Part shown: positions 51,201 through 63,180 of the stretch, one piece after another | Position numbering within the stretch: position 1 is the first letter of the stretch | Layout of the letters: every line of letters begins with the position of its first letter | DNA from: Monocercomonoides exilis | Taxonomy: Eukaryota > Preaxostyla > Oxymonadida > Polymastigidae | Assembly: GCA_001643675.2 (NCBI GenBank) | Contig: LSRY02000013.1 | Location: forward strand, 1,366,501-1,430,500 | Direction of reading: 5' to 3' | DNA: 64,000 nucleotides | Translations under genes and position numbers: made by a program | Notes under the pieces: generated by a model | What the model was told of the DNA's origin: nothing | Database searches by the model: none | What the model saw: the letters and a program-made list of their open reading frames with translations, nothing else

Positions 51201-51590
51201 CCAAGGCGCTCATGAAAAAGAAGCATCATACAAAATGATTCAGATATTCAAAGAACTCTTCTTTCTTCGTTGTCGCTTCCTGTTCTGGACCGTTATCGTC
51301 TTTTATTCCAACTTCTCCCCCTTTCCATTTAACTTTTGCATTTTTCAAATCTCTTAATTTTTTTCAATCTGATTTCCATTCATCATTTTTTGCCAATACA
51401 TGCTCTTCTTTCTCTTAATCTTCATTCTCTTCATCATCTCGTCAATCTTCTCATTTTCAACGTGTTTCTTTTTTTCACAAATGCCTTCTATATTCAAAAA
51501 TATATCTTATTCAGATGACAAAAATGAAGAAATCCAATTAACTGAAGTGAGAGATGATGATTAAAAAGCATTGTAATGATGTTTATGCAC
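51201..51590. other. Pyrimidine-rich spacer
   Basis: T/C-rich on the plus strand. No supported gene. Confidence 0.3.
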
Positions 51591-51594
51591 ACAA

Positions 51595-51966
51595 AGAAGA
51601 AGAAAAAAAAGAAAAAGAGGAAGACGAAGAAGACGAAGAAGAAGTGGAAGAAGAAGAAGAAGAAGACGATGAAGAAAAAGAAGAAGAAGAAGAAAAAGAA
51701 GAAGAATTTAATTGAGGAGAAGAGGAAGAGGAAGAGGAAGAGGAAGAGGAAGAGGAAGAGGAAGAGGAAGAGGAAGAGGAAGAGGAAGAGGAAGAGGAAG
51801 AGGAAGAAGAAGAGGAAGAGGAAGAGGAAGAGGAAGAAGAAGAAGAAGAAGAAGAAGGAGAATGAAGAGAAGAAGAAGAGGAGGAGGAGTAGGAAGAGGA
51901 AGAAGAAGAAGAAGAAGGAGAATGAAGAGAAGAAGAAGAAGAGGAGGAGGAGGAAGAAGAAGAGGA

Positions 51967-51997
<31 letters not shown>

Positions 51998-52135
51998 TGA
52001 AGAAGAAGAAGAAGAATGAGAATGAGAATGAGAAGAAGAAGAAGAAAAGGAAGGAGAGGAAGAAGACGACGAAGACGACGAAGACGACGAAGACGACGAA
52101 GACGACGAAGACGACGAAGACGACGAAGAAGAAGA
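51595..52135 (+). repeat. About 540-bp purine-only GAA/GAG microsatellite
   Basis: Almost pure A/G on the plus strand: (GAA)n at the start, then (GAGGAA)n at about 51715-51830, mixed blocks with GAGAAT interruptions, and (GACGAA)n at about 52058-52125. All long frames here (poly-Glu/Arg/Lys or poly-Ser/Phe/Leu) are consequences of the repeat. Confidence 0.92.
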
Positions 52136-52139
52136 TAAA

Positions 52140-52276
52140 TTCGAGACTGACAAATAAGATTCTTCAATGAAAGAGATATGCGTTGCATTTGGACACTCAT
52201 CAGCAGCTTGGACTTTCTCTGCATCAGAAGAAGAATCCACAAAAAAGCATAGTATAATGAACACTGCAACAATCAA
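52140..52276 (-). other. Signal-peptide exon running into the microsatellite
   Basis: The minus-strand ATG at 52276 starts MIVAVFIILCFFVDSSSDA, a good secretion signal, followed by AADECPNATHISFIEESYLS before Ser codons of the repeat begin. It looks like the 5' end of a secreted, perhaps receptor-family, protein whose next segment was replaced by repeat expansion. No downstream continuation was found. Confidence 0.4.
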
Positions 52277-54642
52277 TTAACCATGAATAATATTTGATGG
52301 AGGATGATACAAAAAGAGTTCTAATTCTTGCAATTTCGTTGTTTTGGCAGCCACTCCATCAAATTGTTCAGATCGATAAGAATTAGTCTATTCGTTCAGC
52401 GCTTTTTTGAACGATTTTGGTGCTTGCATGTTTGTGGCATCCTTCTCAGTATCTTCTTCTTCACTCTCTCTCTCACTCTCTTCTTCTTCTAAGTTTCCTT
52501 TTCTAACTTTTTCAAGTTCTTTGTAACTTCCGTTTTTTAATTTCTTTTTTTCCCCACTTTCATCTGCCTTGATTGCAATTCACCACCATCTCTCTCATCT
52601 CCTCGATCTCCTTCATCTTATAAATCATCCTTTTCCCTCTTCATTTACTTCTCTTTCTGTTTCTTTCGATCTGTTCACTCAACAAAATGAATCAGAATTC
52701 CCGTGATTGTTAATAAATAAGGTTCATCTTTCCCTTTTGCCTCTGGTTCAACAGAACTCCCAATCTGACAACCAGCACTTCTTCTGTGTTAATGAATACA
52801 AACAGAATAAGTACAAAGCAAACCAAGTGGAAAAGCAGAGGAATAAAGAAAAGAAAAAGAAGAATGGGAAAGTTGCTGCTTATTCCGTGCCTATGAATGC
52901 TTCCGGAGTTACAGTGGCGAACAGCAGAAAAGGAAAAATGAATTTCTGGAGGATGAGCAAAGTCGCCTTTCCTGCCAAGCACTATCTGAAAGTTGCTGAA
53001 TTCTTCTAATTGAGTCGCCGAATCAAGTTTATTGTTATCACTCAAGTTGCCAAGCTGATTCATCCCATTCATTTCTCCATCGCATTTTCTTTTTGAAAGA
53101 AAATCACTTGACAAAGCAGTTATTTCTTCTGCACTCTGCATCTTCTCCTCTTTCACCTGTTCTCTGCATCTCCTTCTTCAAAGCGCGTTCTGTTCCGCCA
53201 TGTTGCTTTCTCCTACTCCTGCTCCACGTCTGCCTGCTCAAAGATATTTTCTACAAATTTACATCTCGCCAGCTCTTTTTACGAGTGCATAAAACGTGTT
53301 TCGTCTTGCCACTCAACCAGATGCAGCGAACGAGAACTTATCATATACGCATTCACGTGAATCAGATGATGACGATAGCCTTCATAACGAGAAGAAGAGA
53401 AGATTTTTCGCTTTTATTTGTGTCAGGTTTATCAAAACTTGCAAGTGATGATGATGTTGACGTACCTCTTTTGTGATCTATTTTGTGAATAAAAGGCGCT
53501 CTCTGTTCTTTTTTCATTCTCATCCCTTGTGCTCCCTTTGGAGTTATATAAGTCAGTCCTTTTTCTGTCTTTCCTTTGTTTTCCTCCTTTTTCTCCTCCT
53601 TCTCCTTCTCTTCCTCTTCCTCTCCATACTGACCATATCCAATCTACGAAGCACAAACCACAAAGTTGCCTATTGTAAATTCACTTGGCTGCGTTATCAG
53701 TAATTGTCGCACTTGATTCGTTCTGAAGATGCAGGTTGAGCCAAAATCCATTCGAACATCTCGTTCTGCCGACTGCCGCGCGTGTGGAGGATAATCTGAA
53801 TCATCTGAAAAGTCGTTTGCTTCGTCGTTTTCTTCGTCTTTTTCATCTTCGCTCGCTTCGTGGAAGGAGTCTGAAAAAGAAGATCGATGGTGAGAATAAA
53901 TTTGTGGAGAAAAAGAAGCAGATAATGATGGTGTATTCCGATGATTTCTTGTATCTATGTCCTGCGCTTGTGACGAATTCTGTTTGTGTTCCTTTTGCTT
54001 CGCCTTCTTTTCTGTATTTTGTTTTCATTCATCATTAAGCCTATTTTCCACAGTGTCTTTGATCACCTGCTCTCGAAAGTGGCTCGATTCACACCCGTGA
54101 AAATTATCTTTTTGCGGCTTGCCCAGTTCTTCCTTCTCTTCTTTCTATCTCTTCTGTTTTGCACTTTCTTCGTATCTTCGCTTTTTGTGTTCTGAATCAC
54201 TCATTACTCCTTCTTCCTCTTAATATTTATCTCATCTTCCTCTATCTTCCTCCTCTTCCTCTCCATTTCCATCCCCCTCTTTTCTTCTCTTTCTCTTTCT
54301 CGCTCTTCTCATCTGTTTCCCTGCCATTTCTCTTCACTGCTACTTGTTCTGAAAGATGCCGTGCTTTCCCACTGCCACGACGCCTTCAAGCATGCCAACA
54401 ACCACTCCGCTCACGAAACATTCGGAGGAAAAACGAGAAGTCGAATCGAAGCTCATCTCCGGTTCCGTCTTCATCACGCTCATCGCTTCTGACCGAGAGT
54501 CGGTGGTGGATTTGGAAGAAGAAGAAGAAGAGGAAGAGGAAGAGGAATATAAGGAAGAAGGAGAAGGCATGTGATGTGGTTTTGCCTCGTTTGTTGAAAA
54601 AGGAGAAGTGCATTTTTGAGGTTATTGAAGATCGAGAATTTT
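52277..54642. other. Decayed region with coding-like patches
   Basis: No complete gene. 53156 to about 52960 (minus) reads ITALSSDFLSKRKCDGEMNG and may be an exon. Around 53170-53340 (minus) a patch with several stops reads CKFVENIFEQADVEQE. 53736-54038 (plus) and its complement both have partial coding character. 54566-54642 (plus) reads CDVVLPRLLKKEKCIFEVIE and stops just where the large inverted-repeat element begins. A GAAGAG microsatellite lies at 54517-54550. Confidence 0.3.
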
Positions 54643-56060
54643 GAAGATGAATGCATATAATTATCAACTGAGAAATTCATTGAAATTCTCTTCTTCAGGA
54701 TTTTGTCTTCTTCTGGCAAATAATAGCCTCTGAATCATTTTCACTTTCAGCTCAATCCTCTTTCTCTCTCTCAAACAAAAAATACAAAGCACGCTTCAAT
54801 CTCTTTTTCATTCCATCTCTTCCACATTCGCTTCCATTCTTTCACAAAAAATCGTCTTTTCTCAAAAACTAATTCTTTGCCAAAGCCCAATTCCAGACAT
54901 CTTCGAAATTTCTTGAATTTCGTCTGCTCGTCTTTATTTGTTCTTCCCCACTTTTCTTCTTCAAAGCCATTAATTCTTCGCTCTTTCAACATCCTGAATA
55001 AAAAAATAACAATAATCACTTCAAAAAAAAAAAAAAAATAACAACAGCAAACCTTCTAAACATTTTTATAGGCAATTTCAATATTTTATTCCGTTGGCAT
55101 CTGTTTCCCTCCAATAAAAATTCATAATTCCTTTCGTTTTCAAATATTTCATCATCTGATTCGCAAATCGTCTTTTCCAGAAGTCATTTTTCCATTAAAT
55201 GCATCGATTTCTGGTTCTTCTGAAAAATGTGAAACTTATGTATTTTCTTCAATTTCATCTTTCTCATTGAAAAATATCCTTGTTTCTCGTCTGAAAATAT
55301 CATCTCCAATTCCCTTCCCAATCCCTTCACCCTGGGTACTTTTCGTATGAATTCGCTGGCTCAACTCGATGGTCAGCCTGCACAATGAGATATCCCGTTT
55401 TCATTCATTTTCATTCTTTTTGACCTGCTGCCCCTAAAACAACACAAAAAAAATATCAACAGGTTAACATTCATATATAGAAAAATAAATAAAAACCAAA
55501 CTACCTTCTCTGCCTTTTTATTAGCAATTATTCTTTTCCTCATCAATCATACAAATATTTTCACTTAAAACAAAGAAAGAACACATGTTGATTATCTAGA
55601 AGAAAGATTTGTTTTAAAACACGTGTTTTCATCATAAAATAACAAAAAACAAACCTCGATACAACGTCAATGTGGAGAAAAATTGTTGAAAGAACATTTT
55701 GAAATAAAGTTATGGAATTTTTTTCTCATTGAAAAGAGTTCAAAACACATATTTTTTAATCAATTTTAATGAATATTGTTGTTTTAATAATTATAAAACG
55801 AATGAGCTCTAATTGAATATTTGCATTTTCTCGTTCTTGAAAGAACAAAAAAGCGAAAAATTTTTCATAGATTTTTGATCCGAAAATTTGAGATACATTT
55901 TTCGAAAAAAAGGTCACACCTTGGTACCCCCTTTTTTGACATGTTTCACGCACCTTCATAACAACAAATCGATTCGTGCGAAAAAAATGCCACCCAAGGT
56001 GTGACCATCGAGGGATACCTTAAAAATATTTTTTCCTTATGATCATATCCATAATTTTTT
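54643..56060 (+). repeat. Left long terminal inverted repeat
   Basis: Inverted partner of 61754-63180. The inner edge is sharp: both copies read CATATCCATAATTTTTT, after which sequences differ. The outer 130 bp (about 54700-54826) are diverged, and the tip is conserved again. Confidence 0.85.
54771..55019 (-). other. Candidate terminal-repeat-encoded small protein, left copy
   Basis: An exon preceded on the minus strand by an acceptor TTATTCAG encodes MLKERRINGFEEEKWGRTNK and KELVFEKRRFFVKEWKRMWK, a very basic helical peptide. The right repeat holds the same exon with a different C-terminal end (62822-63074). Further inward, minus-strand 55959-55756 matches the other candidate exon (61855-62058). 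Confidence 0.35.
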
Positions 56061-56855
56061 GAAATACGCTATCAATTGTGTGAACAATTAGTTATAAACC
56101 GATTATTTATCATTCATTGTCTGCACGAAAATTTAACATTCTGACATTATTATGAGAGATATTGGGTTGAACGCTGTTTTTGTGAAAAAAGTTTTTTCTA
56201 TTTTATTAATGAAAGTTTTGTAAATGAATAATTTTTTTTCACTTTTTTAAATCTTCAAAATTTAAAAAGAATAAATTATCTCGAGTAGTTTTCAGAAAGT
56301 TTATAATATGAACAAAAAATGTCTCATCATTATTGTTCAAATAAAAAAGAATTTTACATTTGATTTTGAACAAATAAATGGGAAAAACATAGAATTTCTT
56401 CAAGGTTGTTTTTGTGAAAAAAATATATTTATCTATAATTTCAAATATAAAATTTCGTCATCCAAACATATATTAACAATTTTATCCTTTAGTAAAAATT
56501 AAAAAATCAAAAAGTTTTACAAAACTTTCATCTCTTATTACATTTTTTCTTGAAATAACATATTTTTTGCTGAAATCAAACAACTCCATATTTATGAAAA
56601 AAAGAAAAATAGAAAATCAATAAAATATTTAATATTGTTAATAATAAGAATTTTTGTAATTACTTTTTTTTAAATTTTGTGATTATATTTATGAGCTTTT
56701 TGTATTGCTATGTATCTTTTGAGAAAATAAAATTAGAAGAAAGAAAATTAGAATACAAAAAATAAAAATAAAAATTAAAAACTAGTGAATGATTGCCGAA
56801 TTTCAAGGATTTTGTCATATTGAAAATTCCATAATAAATAAAGTATTTCACAAAC
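56061..56855. other. AT-rich internal spacer of the element
   Basis: Between the left repeat and the start of the large gene; presumably contains its promoter. No gene supported. Confidence 0.35.
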
Positions 56856-59800
56856 ATGTCCTTTTTGAAACCTCAATCAACTCTTAATTCAAGATCGAAA
56901 ATTCTTTGGAAAGAAATTGAACGCATCGGTGGAGATGACATGAATTCATTGCTTGTCTATTTATTTTTCAACTACAGGCAATCATCTTCAGTAATTAACG
57001 ATTTGTTAAAGTCATTAAACGGTTTGATTATAATTTTGTCAAATTTCATATAGAAAAATTTATGGACTGTCATTGTTGTCATTTTCTTATTTATTTGTTA
57101 ATTATTTATATTTTGAAACAGAATATCACATTAAGCTGCTGGAAGACCTGTCTGTGGTGTACAACAATGCTCCGTTGCACACTCAGACAACAATGCTTCA
57201 AGCACTGTCCCGCAACACATCATTATCCGATTTACTGGACTATGGATATGATGTCACAGAAGGAAAATTTATTTACGCCAAACAAACACTGAAGAAAAAC
57301 CGTGGCTTTATCATCCAGCCTCAAAAACCTCATCTTCCGTCTTGCAAAAGTGGTTTGAAATATTCAAAATTTTTTTGAATAATTTTCTCTGTTTATTTAG
57401 GTTTGAATGAACAGGACTGGGAAAAGGGAAACCACTGGATGTTAGCCCATTCGACTGAAGCCTCAACTTCGCTTCAGTCAGCAAAGAAAAAGCAGCGAGC
57501 TGAGCCAGACTATGCGAGATATATTGATGAAAATGCTTGGGAAGAAGAGATTATTACTGAAAATTCTTCTTCAATTAAAAAACAATCTTCTTCTTCTTCA
57601 ACATCATCTCGACATAATAAAAAATCAAATGTCGTTTCAGAAAAAAATTCTCCTTCTTCAAATACTTCTTCTTTTCAAGCTGTTGAAGCCCCAATCAGCA
57701 CTCCAATGAAAAGACAAAGAGATTCAACAAAAAGAAAAACAAATAAATCACATCATAAACGGCATTCGTCTCCATCTCCAATACCAATTCACAAACTTTT
57801 CAAACAAAAAACAACCACATCATCCACATCATCTCTTTCATATTCTTCATCTTTCTCCTCTTCTTCTCCTTCTCCTTCTAATTTTATCTCATGTTCCTCA
57901 TCTTCCTCATCTTCCTCATCTTCCTCATCTTTTAAAAAGAAACAAAAAGATAATATAAATTCTTCTCCTATTGAAGAATCTTCAGCTTCCTTTTTCAACA
58001 ATGATGTGTGGGTCAGTGATCAATTAGTAGAATATGCCACTTCACCCAATCTTATTCCACCTCAAGCATTTCAAAATCTACTTTCATCATTTTCAAAAGA
58101 CTATGACACTGCAACTATTCAACAACAAAGCATTCAATCTTCAAATAATGAAACATCTTTTCTTAAAAATATTTCAGAAAATATTTTAAAAAAGAATGCT
58201 AAAGAAACTTCAATTAAAAATCTTTCTTATTCTCAATCTTCTTAAAATTCATTTAATACTTCGAAAACATCATCACAAAAAGCAAAAGGATTACCAAACT
58301 TAGGCAACACATGCTATCTGGCCTCTCTTCTTCAATGCTTATCTTCAATCATTTCACAAAAGCCATCTTTACTCAAAAAGCAAACAGCAATAAAAACAAT
58401 GTCTTCTCGTGTTTTGAGTGTTTGTCAGCAACTTGCCAAAGATGGTTCATCAGTGCGTTCGTGGGTCCCATCACTGATCAACAAATGGGAAGACTATTGT
58501 GGATATGGCAGCAGACAGCAACAAAACGTGGCTGAAGCATTTGACAATCTTCACCAACTTCTTCAAAAAGATGATATAATAAACAAGGACACCTTCAATC
58601 CAGTGCTCATTACTCATTTCAAATGTCAAAAATGTCAAAAAATTTCTAATCATTTTGATGAATCTTGTTGCAATGTTATCATAAATTCATCCTCTCCTCA
58701 TAAAGGTCTATCTTCTATCTTTTCAACTGAGATATTGAACGGAAAAAATGCTGTCAATTGCAACGATTGCAAAGAGAAATGCTGCGCTGCGAGATGGGAG
58801 GAAATTGCTGCATTTCCAGAGGTGCTGGCCCTTTGTCACGAATGTGCAGACTCTGCTAGCTCTGCTCCTTCAAGAACATTGCTGATAGAAACAGATCGTG
58901 TTAACCAGCGCACTTTCTGCAAAGGGTTTTCAACAGAAAGAATTCAACGTCTTCAAAAAGATAATCAGGAAACGATCATTTATCTTCTTTCAGAGAAAAT
59001 ACTATTTAAGCGTTTGGATCAAAGAAATGGACATTTCATCGCAGTTGTGAAAAGGAAGACAAGAAGTGATGTATTGTGGAATATTTGCAATGATGAAAGT
59101 GTTTCTGAATTTGATAAAGATAATTGGAATTCATCATGGAAAGATATTTACGCTCAAGGTTTCACTCCTTCACTCTCATTCTATATCAAAGAAGAAACAA
59201 AACCAACGTTATCATTCATTCAATTTGGTGGCTCCTTCTCTTCTTCTTTAGAACCATCAAATAATAACACTTCAAAGGACATATCATCATCATCATCATC
59301 ATCATCATCGTTCATCACACCCCCTCATCGAACAACTTCCATTCCTCCACTGTCTTCGTCAATAACTGCTAACTATGAATTGGAAGCACTGAAAGAAAGA
59401 AGAAAGAAAACGGGCATCTTTTCTCCCAACGAAAAGAGATTAATCTTCAAGCCCAAGACGAAATTATGGAAAGAGTTTGCAGATGAAACAAACATCAAAG
59501 TTTCATTATCACATTTCTCCAAACTCACCACCAACTTTTCCAAAGCAAAAAGGCGCACAGATCTCTGTGGTATGTGTGAGAAGTTGAACTATTTGGAGAA
59601 TAAACTCAAATCTTCACAAAACAAAAATGGACTTTCTTCTGCCGAGTTTCACACTCTGAAACTTCTTCGTCAACACCGACTTGTTGCAGAAATGCAACGA
59701 AAACATTATCAATCGACTGTCGACAATCTGAAAGAGGGAGAAGCAGTCTTCGTCTTCGACTTCAAAGAAAAATGGAAACTCCCTGTCAGAAAGAACCAAC

Positions 59801-60675
59801 TTCAACAAGAGTTTTTCAACTATCAACAAGTTTCTCAATTCACCGTCATCTCACTTCAGAAAATTAATAATCAACAAATAAAACAAACATTCAACTTCTT
59901 CTCCAACTGCCTTTCAAATGATCACAGATTTGTTATAGAGTGTCTGGAATCTGTGATCAAAAAACACTTCTTCACAGACACTCACACTTTTAAGTTCTTC
60001 TGCGATTCTGGTCCACACAACCGAAATCGCTTCCTTCTTCACTTCATCCTCTCTATACAATCTAAACTTCTCAAAAAGAAAAATACACAACTCAACTTCT
60101 TAGCTGAGCATCATGGAAAAAATATATGCGATGGTGAATTTGGTGCACTTGTGAACACAATCAACAACAACATATCAACTGAACACATCACCACAATTCA
60201 TGACTTAATCAACTTCTTCGACAACAATATGAACATATCAGCATCTGCTTCTTCGACATCACAATCGAACAACTTCTCAACAACATCATCAAACTCTTCA
60301 CCATCTTCAACATCTGTCAATGACTCTGTGCATGAGAGGTACTTTGAAGAATATGTACCATCTCAACAAATCTCATGGCCATCATTGTCAGTTCCCCACA
60401 TGAAAGACTATTTGTATTTTGAGCGCAAAGGCTCATTTGTCTCTGCTTCAGCTGTTGGATATCTTCCTCAACGCTCTCTGGTTGCCCTCGAATCTTCAAC
60501 AATGAAAGAAAAGGTTCAACGAACAAGGAAGTCATTTCACTCTGATATCACATCATCAAACTCTTCTCTTCTTTCTCAATCTTCTCAAGATCTTCTTTCA
60601 AGGAGATTTGAGCTTCTTCGTGACTCTTCTTCTATTAATGAATCTCAAAATTGTATTAATGGTGTCCCTTATTAA
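56856..60675 (+). CDS. Ubiquitin-specific protease fused to a DDE-type transposase-like domain
   Basis: Three exons: 56856-57021, 57122-57352, 57401-60675; introns 100 and 48 bp, phases consistent. 1222 aa if a single TAA (58243-58245) in a Ser-rich linker is ignored; otherwise two products. The N-terminal 210 residues form an unrecognised domain (LLDYGYDVTEGKFIYAKQTL); then a long Ser/Lys linker. The protease is complete: Cys box GLPNLGNTCYLASLLQCL (Cys codon 58312), two CxxC zinc-finger pairs (CQKCQK, CNDCKEKC), His box RNGHFIAVVK, and an Asn-Asp in WNICNDESVS for the third catalytic residue. The last 400 residues carry LCGMCEKLN, then acidic motifs VFDFKEKW, FFCDSGPHNRNRF and EHHGKNICDGEFG, spaced like a DDE/D RNase H-fold transposase. 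Fusion in one frame is seen directly; transposase activity is inferred. Confidence 0.72.
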
Positions 60676-60732
60676 GAAACTAGTTGTTGTGCATGCTTAG
60701 CTGGCACTCTATCGGAAGGGTGCTGGACATGA

Positions 60733-60794
60733 CTGTTCGTATTAGATACTGCAGCCTTTGGGCTGCTTTATCCGGACCTGGATACGACGAACAG
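60733..60794 (+). ncRNA. Candidate structured RNA element downstream of the USP-transposase gene
   Basis: Outer stem CTGTTCG (60733-60739) pairs with CGAACAG (60788-60794). Inside, GCAGCC-TTTG-GGCTGC (60751-60766) is a perfect 6-bp hairpin, and GTAT/ATAC extends the outer stem. It starts 58 bp after the stop codon in locally GC-richer sequence. It could be a 3' UTR structure or a small RNA. No family recognised, and it is not a tRNA. Confidence 0.35.
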
Positions 60795-61753
60795 CCTCCC
60801 AGGTGCACAATTATTAGAATTCGATTATTTTCTTGTGGTTTTTGTCCCTATAATGTCCCTATAATTAAATTGGTTATTGTCCCGCTTATATTTGTATTTA
60901 TCGAGATTCATTAATGGAGAAAGTTTTGAGGGAATTCATTGATCTTTGAGTGAGGTTTTTTAGAAGAAAGAATTGTTGAGAGTGTGAAGTGATGTTTCAT
61001 CACTGTGTTTGCCTTTTTTCTCTCTTGGATTTGATCTTTTTGAGTTAGGAAAAGAGAAATATCAGAAAGGGTGGAGTGGGTAGAAAACAAAGGATTAACA
61101 GTCAAGTTTGTTTTTGAACCTAAAGTATATGTATTCTTTTGTGTTTTGAATTGACTAAGATACCATGAATTTGTTGATATAGTAATGCTTTTTATTGTAT
61201 CTTTTATTGTTCAGGATATTTGGTAATTTGATAATGAAGAGTGATAATTTCGTGAGAATGTATTTGAAAATGAATAAGTCTGTGTTTGCTTGAATGAACA
61301 AGATGTTAATATTGTTTATTTTGTTTATCGTTTGATGTTTCTAAAAGTTTTTTGAAATTGTTTTTATTTGTTTTGTTTTGTTTTCAAGTGTTTCAGTTTT
61401 TTTGTTTGTTTGTTGTTGTTTCATAGAATCAATACATTTATTTCGAAACATATCCAACAGTGTGCAAAGTGAACTGGTTTTATTACTAAAAAAATTTTAA
61501 TCAATAATAATACACAACAATAATGTTAAATTTTCATAACAACTGAATTTATAATTGATATTAAAAAAAAAACAAGTATAAAATAATATCAATCAGAGAT
61601 ACTCCAAAACTGTAAATGTGTTTTTCACTAATAATGAACAAAATTAAAATATGTCATTTAATAAATGAAAAATTTATAAAAATATAATAATCAAACTTAC
61701 ATTGTCTTTTCAAAAATTATTAATAACAAAAAAAATTCGAAAATGAAATAACA
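60795..61753. other. AT-rich internal spacer of the element
   Basis: Between the USP-transposase gene and the right repeat. No supported gene. Confidence 0.35.
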
Positions 61754-63180
61754 AAAAAATTATGGATATGATCATAAGGAAAAAATATTTTTAAGGTATC
61801 CCTCGATGGTCACACCTTGGGTGGCATTTTTTTCGCACGAATCGATTTGTTGTTATGAAGGTGCGTGAAACATGTCAAAAAAGGGGGTACCAAGGTGTGA
61901 CCTTTTTTTCGAAAAATGAATCTCAAATTTTCGGATCAAAAATCTATGAAAAATTTTTCGCTTTTTTGTTCTTTCAAGAACGAGAAAATGCAAATATTCA
62001 ATTAGAGCTCATTCGTTTTATAATTATTAAAACAACAATATTCATTAAAATTGATTAAAAAATATGTGTTTTGAACTCTTTTCAATGAGAAAAAAATTCC
62101 ATAACTTTATTTCAAAATGTTCTTTCAACAATTTTTCTCCACATTGACGTTGTATCGAGGTTTGTTTTTTGTTATTTTATGATGAAAACACGTGTTTTAA
62201 AACAAATCTTTCTTCTAGATAATCAACATGTGTTCTTTCTTTGTTTTAAGTGAAAATATTTGTATGATTGATGAGGAAAAGAATAATTGCTAATAAAAAG
62301 GCAGAGAAGGTAGTTTGGTTTTTATTTATTTTTCTATATATGAATGTTAACCTGTTGATATTTTTTTTGTGTTGTTTTAGGGGCAGCAGGTCAAAAAGAA
62401 TGAAAATGAATGAAAACGGGATATCTCATTGTGCAGGCTGACCATCGAGTTGAGCCAGCGAATTCATACGAAAAGTACCCAGGGTGAAGGGATTGGGAAG
62501 GGAATTGGAGATGATATTTTCAGACGAGAAACAAGGATATTTTTCAATGAGAAAGATGAAATTGAAGAAAATACATAAGTTTCACATTTTTCAGAAGAAC
62601 CAGAAATCGATGCATTTAATGGAAAAATGACTTCTGGAAAAGACGATTTGCGAATCAGATGATGAAATATTTGAAAACGAAAGGAATTATGAATTTTTAT
62701 TGGAGGGAAACAGATGCCAACGGAATAAAATATTGAAATTGCCTATAAAAATGTTTAGAAGGTTTGCTGTTGTTATTTTTTTTTTTTTTTTTGAAGTGAT
62801 TATTGTTATTTTTTTATTCAGGATGTTGAAAGAGCGAAGAATTAATGGCTTTGAAGAAGAAAAGTGGGGAAGAACAAATAAAGACGAGCAGACGAAATTC
62901 AAGAAATTTCGAAGATGTCTGGAATTGGGCTTTGGCAAAGAATTAGTTTTTGAGAAAAGACGATTTTTTGTGAAAGAATGGAAGCGAATGTGGAAGAGAT
63001 GGAATTTGAAAGGAGAAATGAAAAAATGCCAAATTCTTTCATTTTTATGTATGAAAGAAAGAAATGCAAACTGAATAAGTGAAGAATTCAGTGGATGCTG
63101 CTCACCAGAAGAACATTAAAGAAATGGAAGAAGAGAATTTCAATGAATTTCTCAGTTGATGTAAATTGACACTCATCTTC
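61754..63180 (-). repeat. Right long terminal inverted repeat
   Basis: Inverted partner of 54643-56060, almost identical over about 1.2 kb from the inner edge. Near 63005 the copies diverge, then match again at 63128-63160 (GAATTTCTCAGTTGAT). Confidence 0.85.
61855..63074 (+). other. Candidate small gene inside the right terminal repeat
   Basis: 61855-62058 is a 67-codon frame (MKVRETCQKRGYQGVTFF) also intact in the left repeat. About 62640-62761 (ESDDEIFENERNYEFLLEGN) splices through a 60-bp intron (62762-62821, GTTTGC...TTCAG) to 62822-63074 (MLKERRINGF onwards) in phase. About 62415-62575 is another coding-like patch (LTIELSQRIHTKSTQGEG). Acidic first part, strongly basic last part. I do not recognise it. 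Because it lies in the repeats it exists twice per element. Confidence 0.35.

Larger units (their letters stand above)
54643..63180 (+). mobile_element. 8.5-kb element with 1.4-kb terminal inverted repeats and a USP-transposase gene
   Basis: The ends at 54643-54700 and about 63128-63180 share GAAGATGA and then TCAACTGAGAAATTC in inverted orientation. After a diverged stretch the two repeats become almost identical (about 54826-56060 against about 61754-63000). Between them lies one spliced gene on the plus strand that joins a ubiquitin-specific protease to a domain with transposase layout, plus AT-rich spacers. I found no clear target duplication. Terminal repeats plus a transposase-like protein make a DNA transposon the best reading. 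I do not know a family with this combination. Confidence 0.7.

Noticed and set aside
51494-52276. Long poly-Ser/Phe/Leu and poly-Glu/Arg frames
   Set aside because: They arise from the purine microsatellite. Only the first 45 residues from 52276 look like protein.
54643-63180. Polinton/Maverick element
   Set aside because: Long inverted repeats fit, but there is no DNA polymerase B, retroviral-type integrase, capsid or packaging ATPase gene.
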